DNA of 43,745 bases. It comes from DATMXS01 sp035561355 (GTDB lineage: Bacteria; Acidobacteriota; Terriglobia; Bryobacterales; Bryobacteraceae). How positions within the stretch are numbered: the stretch's first letter is position 1; each line of letters opens with the position of its first letter. A program made the translations under genes and the position numbers. The notes below the pieces were generated by a model that was not told where the DNA came from, did no database searches, and worked only from the letters and a program-made list of their open reading frames with translations. The stretch lies in NCBI GenBank assembly GCA_035561355.1, contig DATMXS010000517.1, positions 1 through 43,745 of the forward strand, given 5' to 3'. Below are positions 35,026-43,745 of the stretch, piece by piece.

Positions 35026-36612
35026 ACGGCCAAAATTACCTCAACAGCGGATACGGACTGAAGTCCTGGCTGCTGACGACGGACCACAAGCGGATCGCGG
35101 TGCTCTACCTTGTTTCGATCACGCTGATGTTCATCATCGGCGGTGTGGCGGCCACGCTCATCCGCATTGAACTCCTTACGCCGCAGGGCGACCTCGTTCG
35201 GTCGGACACTTACAATAAGCTGTTTACCATACACGGCGTCGTCATGGTGTTCTTCTTCCTGGTGCCTTCCGTTCCGAACACCCTCGGCAATTTTCTGGTT
35301 CCGATGATGATCGGCGCGCGTGATCTAGCGTTCCCGCGCCTGAATCTGTTGAGCTGGTACATCTACATGGCGGGGGCGATGCTGACGCTCTATGCCGTGC
35401 TGGCCGGCGGTGTCGATACAGGCTGGACGTTCTATACACCGTTCAGCTCGATGTACTCGAACACGCACGTAGTAGCGACTGCGGTGGGTGTTTTCATCAC
35501 CGGCTTCAGCTCCATCCTCACCGGGCTGAACTTCATCGTGACGATCCACACGATGCGGGCTCCGGGCATGACGTGGGGCCGCCTTCCGCTGTTCATCTGG
35601 TCCCACTACGCGACGTCGATTATCTTCGTTCTCGGCACGCCGGTGCTGGCCATCACACTCCTGCTGGTTGCAGTGGAACGCGTCCTGCGCGTGGGCATTT
35701 TCGATCCTGCGCTCGGCGGCGATCCGATCCTGTTCCAGCACCTGTTCTGGTTCTACTCGCATCCCGCGGTCTACATCATGATCCTGCCCGGCATGGGCGT
35801 CGTCAGCGAACTGGTTGCGTGCTTCTCGCGGAAGCGGATATTCGGATACGCCTTCGTCGCAGTCGCGAGCCTGGCGATTGCGATCCTCGGCTTTCTCGTT
35901 TGGGCGCACCACATGTTCGTCGCGGGCGGCTCGATCTACGCGAGCATGATCTTCTCGTTCCTGAGTTTTTTCATCGCCATCCCTTCCGCGATCAAAGTCT
36001 TCAACTGGACGGCGACGATGTACAAAGGCTCAATCTCGTTCGCGACGCCGATGCTGTATGCATTCGGCTTCATCGGCCTGTTCACGATCGGCGGCTTGAC
36101 GGGACTCTTCGTGGCATCACTCGCCGTGGATGTACACGTCCACGACACGTACTTCGTGGTGGCGCATTTCCACTACATCATGGTGGGCGGCATGGTCATG
36201 GCATACCTCGGCGGCATTCACTTCTGGTGGCCGAAGATCAGCGGACGCCTGTACCCGGAGGCGTGGGCCAAGCTTTCGGCGGGCCTGATCTTCATCGGCT
36301 TCAACCTCACGTTCTTCCCGCAGTTCATCCTGGGCTACCTCGGGATGCCCCGCCGGTACCACACCTACCCGGAGGAGTTCCAGGTGCTGAATGTCATGTC
36401 CTCGGCGGGAGCCTCGATTCTCGCGATCGGGTATGTTTTCCCGCTGATTTACCTGCTGTGGTCGCTACGTTATGGGGAAAAGGCGCCTCCCAACCCGTGG
36501 AATGCGACTGGACTCGAATGGGAAGTGGATTCGCCGCCCATTACGGAGAACTTCCCCGAAACTCCGATCGTGACCCAGGAGGCCTACCACTACTCCGAGG
36601 AGGAACAAACCG

Positions 36613-36620
<8 letters not shown>
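35022..36620 (+). CDS. coxA: Cytochrome c oxidase subunit I (A2-type heme-copper oxidase)
   Basis: 532-residue 12-helix catalytic subunit that reduces O2 to water at heme a3/CuB and pumps protons. HGVVMVFFFLVP carries the low-spin heme His; F-W-F-Y245-S-H247-PAVY251 holds the CuB His and the crosslinked Tyr; HH in VWAHHMFV and HVHDTYFVVAHFHYIMVGG give the remaining ligands. YSHPAV in place of GHPEV places it in the A2 family, as in Rhodothermus caa3 oxidase, where Tyr-Ser replaces the D-channel glutamate. Ends by overlapping coxC by 8 bp. Confidence 0.98.
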
Positions 36621-37260
<640 letters not shown>

Positions 37261-37263
37261 ACC

Positions 37264-37590
37264 ATGTCTACACATGTCGTCCCGGCAAAAGTATACGCAG
37301 GCATCTTTGGGATTTTGATCGTCCTGGCCCTGCTCACGACGGGAGTCGCGTACATCAACCTCGGCCCGTTCAGCATCGTCGTTGCGCTGACGATCGCCAT
37401 TGTAAAGATGGTGCTCGTGATTCTCTACTTCATGCACGTACGGTGGTCCAGCCGGCTGACGTGGGTCTTCGTAGGCGCCGGCTTTGCCTGGCTGCTGATC
37501 CTGATGGGACTGAGCCTTACTGATTACGCGTCGCGCTATTGGATGCCTGCGCCTGCAAAGGCACCAGGAATGACGAACCAGCCGCTGTAG
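37264..37590 (+). CDS. coxD: Cytochrome c oxidase subunit IV (caa3-type, CtaF/CoxD)
   Basis: 108-residue three-helix protein of the prokaryotic caa3 subunit IV family (VYAGIFGILIVLALLTTGVA, VVALTIAIVKMVLVILYFMH, WVFVGAGFAWLLILMGL). The FMHV..S segment after helix 2 is characteristic. It starts 3 bp after coxC and is the last recognisable gene of the operon; no terminator hairpin with a T-run follows. Confidence 0.92.
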   Translation: MSTHVVPAKVYAGIFGILIVLALLTTGVAYINLGPFSIVVALTIAIVKMVLVILYFMHVRWSSRLTWVFVGAGFAWLLILMGLSLTDYASRYWMPAPAKAPGMTNQPL

Positions 37591-37651
37591 GCAGGCGCCA
37601 GTTACCGCAGATGGATGGGACACGGCCGGGCGCTCGGTAAAATGCTGGCAT

Positions 37652-37930
37652 ATGACATTTGAGGCGGGCAAGACATACCGGGCGAGAACGGCGGATGGGG
37701 AACAGATCCGCTTCACGGTCACGGTGGTCGGCGACGGAACATGGCTCAATGCAGACCTTGACGGTGCGGACGGTCCCGAACCCAACGTGTGGCTGAACAC
37801 GCGCTTGCTGCTCTGGGTGAGCACGGAATTGGAAAGCGCGATAGCGGTGACGAAAGCGGCCGAAGAGGTGATCGATGCCCTGGAGCGATCGGCCGATGAC
37901 GGGGCCCCGGGCAGTTCTGCCGGACTTTGA
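37652..37930 (+). CDS. Hypothetical protein, 92 aa
   Basis: Short acidic, soluble protein, first half beta-like (YRARTADGEQIRFTVTVVGD), second half helical and Glu/Ala-rich. No known family recognised and no signal peptide. No clear ribosome site; a TAAAAT box (37638-37643) sits just upstream. It starts 62 bp after coxD and may be a separate unit or a weak tail of the operon. The codon composition looks coding, but confidence is moderate. Confidence 0.5.
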   Translation: MTFEAGKTYRARTADGEQIRFTVTVVGDGTWLNADLDGADGPEPNVWLNTRLLLWVSTELESAIAVTKAAEEVIDALERSADDGAPGSSAGL

Positions 37931-38107
37931 CCCGGTACAGTATTCACCTGAACGCTCGTCGCTGCAATGAACCGGCCCTGTCCGGCGATCGGGGAGGGCC
38001 GGCGTCTCTCCCATTCCAACGTTTCTGACCGGCGGCGAGCCCGCCGGAAATCTCTCGCGGAACAAACTGTCTTCCCGATCCGTTACTCCCCTGTAAGGAG
38101 ACCGGGT

Positions 38108-40528
38108 ATGGCGCTCCTGGTTCAAGACATCCGTTACGCGTTCCGCACACTGATGCGGAACCCTGGGTTCACCGCCGTCGCTGTTCTTGCGCTCGCGCTC
38201 GGCATCGGTCCCAATAGCGCCATTTTCTCTATAGTCAGCGCGGTCATTCTCAAGACGCTGCCGCTGCACGAGCCCGACCGGGTCGTCACCATCTGGGACA
38301 CCTGGAAATCCAAGGGCTTTGACCAGCTCCCGGTTTCGCCCAACAACTTCCTGGACTGGAAAACGCAGAGCACCTCGTTTGAGTCAATGTCGGCCGCGTT
38401 CGTCATGCCCGAATTCGGTTTCAACGTGCTCGCTGCCGGCGAGCCCGAGCGTGTTCCCGGTGGCAAGGCGTCCGCCGGCTTCGTCGAGGCCATGGGTGTC
38501 CGACCCTTCCTCGGCCGCGGCTTCACCGCCGAAGAGGACCGCCCGGGCGCACCTCCCGTTGCCATGGTCAGTTACGGGTTCTGGCAGCGCCGCCTGAATG
38601 CGGACCGCTCCGCTCTCGGCCGCACCGTAGCCGTGGACGGCGTTCCCCGCACAGTGGTCGGCATTCTGCCGATCGACTTCTCCCGCCTGGCTAACGTTGA
38701 CGTCTGGATCCCCACTGCGATCGACCCCGGCGCGAACGAGCGTTACAACCACTCCTACGGTGTCTTTGCGCGGCTCAAGGCCGGAGTGACTTTCGCCCAG
38801 GCGCACGCCGAAATGGAGGGCATTGTCCGGCGCCTCGCGGCGCAGTATCCGGACACCAACGCCGGCCTCGGCGTCCTCGTCATGCCGATGCGCAACCTTT
38901 TCAGCGGACCCGCGACGGCGGCATGCAGCATTTTGATGGGCGCGGTCGGGCTGTTGCTCCTGATGGCCTGCGCCAATATGGCGAACCTGCTGCTCGCCCG
39001 CTCAGTCGGACGCAGCAAGGAACTCGCGGTTCGAACCGCCCTCGGCGCACAGCGCAGCCGCATCATTCGCCAACTCGTCACTGAAAGTCTGGTTCTATCA
39101 TTGGCCGGCGGCGTCCTTGGACTTGCGCTGGCCTATTGGTGCGTTGGGTTGGTGCGCGGCATCGTCCCCGATTTCCTCGCCATCATGAAGGGAATGACGA
39201 TCGACCTCCCGGTGGTCCTCTTCACCATGGGCCTGTCGATCCTCACGGGCATACTTTTCAGTGTGTTGCCCGCATGGAAGGCATCCCGGGCGGACGTCAA
39301 CGCAGTCCTGAAGTCCAGCGGCCGGGGCGGCACGAGCCATGACGTGCAGCGCGCCCGGAGCTTGCTGCTGGTCACTGAGGTAGCGCTCACGGTTGTGCTC
39401 GCAGTGGGAGCGGGACTGCTTGCAAGAAGCTTCGTAGGCCTGCTCTCGGTCAATCCTGGACTGCGCACCGCCAACGTTCTGACAATGCAGGTCACGCTGC
39501 CGTGGGTGAATTATAAAGAGCCGCACCAGCGCGTCGCCTTTCATCGGGACGCCATGCGCCGCATCGAGTCGCTACCGGGCGTCCAGGCGGCCGCCGCGAT
39601 AAACCTGCTCCCGATGCGCAGCTACTTCCTGAATTCGCGGATGAGTGTCTGGGGATTTCACGTCGAGGGCGAACCGGCGCCCGACAAGGGCCACGAGCCG
39701 CTCGCCGACTTCCGCGTCGTCACTCCGCACTTCTTCAAAGCAATGAACATCGCCGTCCGCGACGGTCGAGTCTTCACCGACCGCGATGACGTCGATACTC
39801 ACAAGATCGCCGTCGTGAATGAGACCCTGGTACGGAAGCACATGGGCGGGCGCTATCCTGTCGGCCGGCGCCTTGTGCTCGAGAAGCAATCGATCGAGAT
39901 CGTTGGTGTCGTCGCCGATGCCAAACTCTACGGGCTGGATTCGGCAGTCGAACCCGCTATCTACACGCCCCACGCCCAGCGCCCGAACGACGTGATGAGT
40001 GTCGTCGTGCACAGCACGCAGGATCCGGCCTCGCTCGCCACCGCAATCCGCCGCGAGATCCAGGCCATAGATTCGCAGCAGCCCATCGCCGACGTCCGGA
40101 CCATGGAGGCGGTGGTCTCTGACTCGCTGATGCTCCGCCGCGTCGCCATGGCGTTCATCAGCGCGTTCGCCCTGCTGGCGCTCACGCTCGCCACGGTCGG
40201 CATTTACGGGCTGACGGCCTACTCAATCAGCCAGCAGATGCAGGAGATCGGCGTCAGGATTGCGCTCGGCGCACAGAAGAGCCACGTCCTCCGGCTGGTG
40301 GTGGGGCGCGGCCTGTGTCTGGCCGGCGTAGGAATCGTGCTCGGCCTGGCTGGTGCGTTCGCGGGTTCGAACGTCCTCAAGCGGTTGCTCTTCGGTGTCA
40401 CCAGCACAGACCCGCTGGTGATGTTTGGCGTCCCGCTTGTACTCTTCGGCGTCGCAACGCTGGCCAGCTATCTGCCGGCCCGGCGCGCGACCAAAATAGA
40501 CCCGATCATCGCCCTGCGAGTGTCCTAG
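38108..40528 (+). CDS. ADOP-family permease (MacB/FtsX duplicated orphan ABC permease)
   Basis: 806-residue permease of the acidobacterial duplicated orphan permease type: N-terminal QDIRYAFRTLMRNPGFTAVA, a MacB-type periplasmic core domain (about 45-240), an FtsX domain of four helices (about 270-430), a second periplasmic core (about 455-640), and a second FtsX domain (about 680-806) ending LPARRATKIDPIIALR. No ATPase gene is adjacent, as is usual for the group; substrate and partner are unknown. TAAGGAG lies 7-8 nt before the ATG at 38108, which excludes the longer frame upstream. Confidence 0.94.
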   Translation: MALLVQDIRYAFRTLMRNPGFTAVAVLALALGIGPNSAIFSIVSAVILKTLPLHEPDRVVTIWDTWKSKGFDQLPVSPNNFLDWKTQSTSFESMSAAFVMPEFGFNVLAAGEPERVPGGKASAGFVEAMGVRPFLGRGFTAEEDRPGAPPVAMVSYGFWQRRLNADRSALGRTVAVDGVPRTVVGILPIDFSRLANVDVWIPTAIDPGANERYNHSYGVFARLKAGVTFAQAHAEMEGIVRRLAAQYPDTNAGLGVLVMPMRNLFSGPATAACSILMGAVGLLLLMACANMANLLLARSVGRSKELAVRTALGAQRSRIIRQLVTESLVLSLAGGVLGLALAYWCVGLVRGIVPDFLAIMKGMTIDLPVVLFTMGLSILTGILFSVLPAWKASRADVNAVLKSSGRGGTSHDVQRARSLLLVTEVALTVVLAVGAGLLARSFVGLLSVNPGLRTANVLTMQVTLPWVNYKEPHQRVAFHRDAMRRIESLPGVQAAAAINLLPMRSYFLNSRMSVWGFHVEGEPAPDKGHEPLADFRVVTPHFFKAMNIAVRDGRVFTDRDDVDTHKIAVVNETLVRKHMGGRYPVGRRLVLEKQSIEIVGVVADAKLYGLDSAVEPAIYTPHAQRPNDVMSVVVHSTQDPASLATAIRREIQAIDSQQPIADVRTMEAVVSDSLMLRRVAMAFISAFALLALTLATVGIYGLTAYSISQQMQEIGVRIALGAQKSHVLRLVVGRGLCLAGVGIVLGLAGAFAGSNVLKRLLFGVTSTDPLVMFGVPLVLFGVATLASYLPARRATKIDPIIALRVS

Positions 40529-41152
40529 TCATTTTCGTTCGGCAGGACCGGATTGGCGGATACCACATGGACACTTGGCAATTAAGATTGCGTCCAGTCA
40601 GGCGCGAGCGTCTTGCGCCCCGGTTTCTGTCCGAACAGGCGGAGGCTGCAGCGGTACTTGCGCGAGCGCACGCCGCCAGCGGAATGCCCACAGGACTAGA
40701 CGGCACGCCGCCCAAACCCCGACAGTCCATAAGGCGAGCGTGGAAGCTTCACCCGTCGTGAGCCGCTCGAACGCTGCCAGCGACGCCGCAAACAGCGTGA
40801 CCGGCCACGCTCCCTCCATCACAACTCCGCATCGCACGTGCGACGGGCGAGTTGCGCGCTTATGGGGAACGGGATCGACGTAGGACTCACCAAGCCTCGG
40901 GTTCATTTTCGATCTGGGCCAAGGGCCTGCACGCCGCCGCAGTTAGGCCGGCGACGATCGGAATCACACTGATCCTCAGCGCGACGACGGGCAGTCCTAG
41001 AAGAACGATGGTAGCTGCACCGAGGCCGCCCGGCAAGCGCCAGGCGATTCACCACGTCATAGTGAGGACGGCCAGCCCGCGCAATGGTGTTGCCGTGGCG
41101 CGCGGACGTGCCGCGAATTCCACGATGCCGCTAAACTGGGAGTTCAACCCCC
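40529..41152. other. Intergenic stretch, 624 bp, possible decayed minus-strand membrane gene
   Basis: No convincing gene. The minus strand has two short frames that would encode hydrophobic segments: 40598-40906, and 40887-41048, which encodes ATIVLLGLPVVALRISVIPI. A TGA (41049-41051) separates the second from an ATG at 41060. Such broken hydrophobic frames could be remnants of a membrane-protein gene. No repeats or RNA structures were noticed. The promoter of the M28 peptidase gene may lie at the right end. Confidence 0.4.
40598..40906 (-). CDS. Possible small membrane protein or gene remnant, 102 aa
   Basis: An Arg/Pro-rich start is followed by about 45 residues with hydrophobic stretches (AWPVTLFAASLAAF, LALWTVGVWAACRLVLWAF) and a Pro/Gln tail. 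The overlapping frame upstream also encodes a hydrophobic segment but is broken by a stop. It has no family I recognise and no strong ribosome site. It could be a real small gene, the tail of a decayed one, or chance. Confidence 0.3.
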   Translation of the reverse strand: MNPRLGESYVDPVPHKRATRPSHVRCGVVMEGAWPVTLFAASLAAFERLTTGEASTLALWTVGVWAACRLVLWAFRWRRALAQVPLQPPPVRTETGAQDARA

Positions 41153-42742
41153 ATGCGCAGTCTAGTCCTGACCCTCACCCTGGCGGCTGCCGCCGCCGCA
41201 CAGATTTCCGATGTTTCGGGCGAGCGCATCCGCGCCCACGTGAAGTTCATCTCGAGCGACCTTTTCGAAGGCCGCGGCGTGGGCGGTCGCGGCGACCGCC
41301 TGACTACCGAGTACATCGCCACCCAATTCGCCCTCGCCGGCGCGAAACCCGGAGGCGATAACGGAACCTTTTTTCAGCGCGTCCCGCTGGTCGGCGTCGC
41401 CACACAACCCGGCGCAACGCTCTCCCTGAAGGTTAAGGGCGAGACGGTTCCCTTCAAGTGGCTGGACGAGTTCGTCGGCGCGAACCAGAGGCAGACCTCC
41501 GAATCGCAGATCGACGCAGAACTGGTCTACGTCGGCCACGGCATCACGGCGCCCGAGTTCCAATGGGACGACTTCAAAGGCGTGGACGTGAAGGGCAAGG
41601 TGCTACTCCAATTCACCAACGAGCCCGCCTCCACCGATCCAACGCTCTTCGGCGGCCCGGCCCTGACCTACTATGGCCGCTGGACTTACAAATTCGAAGA
41701 GGCCCGCCGCCGCGGCGCACTTGGGGCGATTATCATTCACACACCCGAGACGGCAGGCTATGGCTGGGAGGTGGTGCGCAGCTCCTGGGGCCACGAGCAG
41801 TCTTTCGTGAAGACGGAACCGGGCCAGCACGAACTGGCGTTCGCCGGCTGGATCACTTCGGCCGCCGCGGAGAACGCCCTGAAGCAGGCGGGCTACAGCG
41901 TCGATCAGTTGCTTAAACTTTCAAATGAGCGCGACTTCAAACCGATCCCGCTCGGAATCCAGGTACAGGCGCGGCTGCGTTCCGAAGTACGCGAGCAGGA
42001 CACTCGCAACGTTGTCGCAATCATTCCGGGCAGCGATCCGGCGTTGAAGAACGAAGCCGTCGTGTTCAGCGCGCACTGGGACCATCTGGGCATCGGTGAG
42101 GCGGTGGACGGCGACAACATCTATAATGGCGCGGTCGACAACGCCACCGGCGTAGGGATGATCATCGAGATGGCGCGAGCCTGGGCCGCCTTGCCGCAGA
42201 AGCCGCGGCGCTCCGCGATCTTCACTGCGGTCACGGCCGAGGAGCAGGGCCTGCGCGGCTCCGAGTATTATGCGAAGCACCCGCCCATCCCTGCCGGGAA
42301 GACGGCGCTCGGGCTGAACTTCGACGCGTTCGTGCCTTACGGGCGCACGCGGGACGTGGTGCTGACCGGCGCCGAACGGACCACTTTCTGGCCGGTGGTG
42401 CAGGATGTGGCGCGCCGATTCCAGTTGACCATCAAGCCGGACCCGGCGCCCGGCCAGGGCAGCTATTACCGCTCGGACCACTTCTCCTTCGCAAAAGCGG
42501 GCATCCCCGCATTCTCGGTGGGTGAAGGCACCGACTTCGTTCGCGGAACTCCGCCGAAATCTCCCAAGCCAACCTATCACCAGCCCTCCGACGAGTACAA
42601 GGAAGACTGGAATTTCTCCGGCATGGAGCACATTGCAAAATTCGGCATCACGCTGGGGATGGAAGCAGCGAATGCAGAGAAGTTGCCGACATGGAGGCCC
42701 GGAGAAGAGTTCCTGGCAGCCAGGGAGCAGAGCTGGAAGTAA
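41153..42742 (+). CDS. Secreted M28-family zinc peptidase with PA-like insert
   Basis: 529-residue exported aminopeptidase-type enzyme. Signal peptide LVLTLTLAAAAAAQ; a PA-like domain lies at about 120-260 (VYVGHGITAPEFQWDDFKGV). The M28 catalytic domain (about 285-500) shows the two-zinc ligands His308 (AHWDHLG), Asp329 (VDNATG), Glu363/364 (AEEQG), Asp391 (NFDAF) and His476 (YHQPSDEY). It would cleave N-terminal residues from peptides in the periplasm or outside the cell. Function of the pair with the neighbouring Tat-signal gene is unclear. Length fits the family. Confidence 0.94.
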   Translation: MRSLVLTLTLAAAAAAQISDVSGERIRAHVKFISSDLFEGRGVGGRGDRLTTEYIATQFALAGAKPGGDNGTFFQRVPLVGVATQPGATLSLKVKGETVPFKWLDEFVGANQRQTSESQIDAELVYVGHGITAPEFQWDDFKGVDVKGKVLLQFTNEPASTDPTLFGGPALTYYGRWTYKFEEARRRGALGAIIIHTPETAGYGWEVVRSSWGHEQSFVKTEPGQHELAFAGWITSAAAENALKQAGYSVDQLLKLSNERDFKPIPLGIQVQARLRSEVREQDTRNVVAIIPGSDPALKNEAVVFSAHWDHLGIGEAVDGDNIYNGAVDNATGVGMIIEMARAWAALPQKPRRSAIFTAVTAEEQGLRGSEYYAKHPPIPAGKTALGLNFDAFVPYGRTRDVVLTGAERTTFWPVVQDVARRFQLTIKPDPAPGQGSYYRSDHFSFAKAGIPAFSVGEGTDFVRGTPPKSPKPTYHQPSDEYKEDWNFSGMEHIAKFGITLGMEAANAEKLPTWRPGEEFLAAREQSWK

Positions 42743-42783
42743 GCTCGCTGGCGCCGTCCCGACGGTGGTCCTTCTTGGCGGTA

Positions 42784-42809
42784 ACCTTCTTAGAGGATTG
42801 CGAGAAGGT
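42784..42809 (+). other. Leader hairpin upstream of the Tat-signal DegT-family gene
   Basis: Perfect 7-bp inverted repeat ACCTTCT (42784-42790) and AGAAGGT (42803-42809) with a 12-nt loop, in the 88-bp spacer after the M28 peptidase gene and 11 bp before the GGAGG of the next gene. No T-run follows. Confidence 0.35.
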
Positions 42810-42830
42810 GGTACGGATCGGGAGGTAACC

Positions 42831-43745
42831 ATGTCGGACACAGACTCTACGCGACGTTCTTTCGTTCTGGCTGGCGGCGCGGCAATCACCACTGCCGCAT
42901 TCGCGCAGACGGAAACGCTGGCTTTGGACGGCGGGCCGAAGGCCGTCAGTTTCCCTGCGGCGAGACAGACGGCGTTGAGCAAGTGGCCTCGCTACGGGGC
43001 CGCCGAGAAGAAGGCGTTACACGAACTCATCGACACGGGGGCGTTCTACCCCGAGCTGGTGAAGTTCGAAAACGAGTGGCAGCAGTACACCAGGTCGCCG
43101 TTCGTGAAGGCGCACATGAACGGCTCCAGCGCGCTCACCAGCATGTACTTCGCGCTCGACCTGCCGCCCGGGAGCGAAATCATGGTTCCGTCGTACACGT
43201 TCTTCGCGACGTGTCTGGCAATGCGTTTCTTCGGTTACGTTCCGATCTTCATCGATATCGATCCCCAGACCGCGTGCTTCGACCTCGACGACGCCAAGCG
43301 GAAACTCACGGCCCGCACCAAGGCGCTGGTTCCGATGCACTCGTGGGCCGATGCCCTCGGTGGAGGGCGGCATGGGCATGTACCAGACGCGGGAGTATTT
43401 CGAGCGTGCCTCCGCATTCGGCCACTACGAAGATCCTGTGAAATTCCCGAAGGACAGCCCCGTGCGCGCCTATGAGGGCACAGGGTTCGGCCAGAAGTAC
43501 CGCATGCATCCGTTCGCCGCGGCAATGGCGCGCACCCAGTTGCAGGGCCTTGACGAACGTAACGCCGTGGTGAAGAAGAATGTTCGCGCGTTGAATGACC
43601 GCATCACGCAGTTGGCCGGGCTCAGCGAACCGCGCTGCCGCCCCGACAAGGATCGCGTGTATTACAACGCGAGCATGCTGCTGCTGGACGAGCAGAAGGC
43701 CGGATTCAAGCGTGACGCATTGCTGAAGGCGCTCCAGGCGGAGGG
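42831..43745 (+). pseudogene. Tat-signal DegT/DnrJ/EryC1/StrS-family gene with internal deletion and frameshift, cut at window edge
   Basis: Pyridoxal-phosphate aminotransferase fold with a Tat signal (T8-RRSFVLAGGAAITTAAFA). After ALVPMHSWADAL, reading in frame 1 (42831) gives out-of-family sequence to a stop at 43475, while another frame from about 43360 resumes with VEGGMGMYQTREYFERASAF and stays open to the window end (PVRAYEGTGFGQKYRMHPFA, AAMARTQLQGLDERNAVV). Homologues have about 60 residues between these blocks, including the lysine that binds PLP, so that part appears deleted. GGAGG lies just before the ATG. Either a true pseudogene or an assembly error. Confidence 0.85.

Noticed and set aside
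38000..38107. Longer N-terminal form of the ADOP permease starting at 37967
   Set aside because: The extra 47 residues are Arg-rich and unlike the family, while TAAGGAG sits at the proper distance before the ATG at 38108.

Overview
The window reads as a chromosomal segment of a GC-rich Gram-negative soil-type bacterium, most likely an Acidobacteriota member near Bryobacterales/Solibacter. That assignment is inference. It rests on an ADOP-type (acidobacterial duplicated orphan permease) gene at 38108-40528, an alternative complex III plus caa3-oxidase operon, a Tat-signal DegT-type gene, and heptamer intergenic repeats. No tRNA, rRNA, CRISPR array, insertion sequence or phage block was seen.

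Region 1 (1-20379, almost all minus strand) is a type VI secretion locus. In transcription order from the right: tssB, tssC, hcp, tagJ/impE, tssA, tssE, tssF, tssG, clpV (tssH), vgrG (tssI). These are followed by a LysM-like/HExxH protein and a putative lipoprotein, each 3 bp after the preceding gene. An unknown plus-strand gene (2725-3492) interrupts the strand bias. A CsgG-family gene and a membrane Ser/Thr kinase, cut by the left edge, come next. Sheath, tube, baseplate, ATPase and spike are present. TssK and the membrane complex TssJ/L/M are not in the window. The vgrG-metalloprotease-lipoprotein trio is the best candidate here for an undescribed system, a secreted effector with its protector.

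Region 2 (20380-24899) holds unrelated single genes: an MFS transporter, an Old Yellow Enzyme-type flavin oxidoreductase, a small holin-4/YvlD-type membrane protein and a HIT-domain protein.

Region 3 (25094-37590, plus strand) is one compact respiratory operon: actA-actB-actC-actD-actE-actF (alternative complex III, quinol to cytochrome c), a small conserved membrane protein, a SCO copper chaperone, then coxB (with fused cytochrome c)-coxA-coxC-coxD of a caa3 oxidase. Many genes overlap by 1-8 bp, so the operon would produce a complete quinol-to-oxygen branch. A promoter-like sequence lies at 24958-24985.

Region 4 (37652-43745, plus strand) contains a short hypothetical gene, the ADOP permease, a 624-bp stretch with only weak small membrane frames on the minus strand, a secreted M28 metallopeptidase, and a Tat-signal DegT/DnrJ-family gene. 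The last gene is broken by an internal deletion with frameshift and runs off the right edge.
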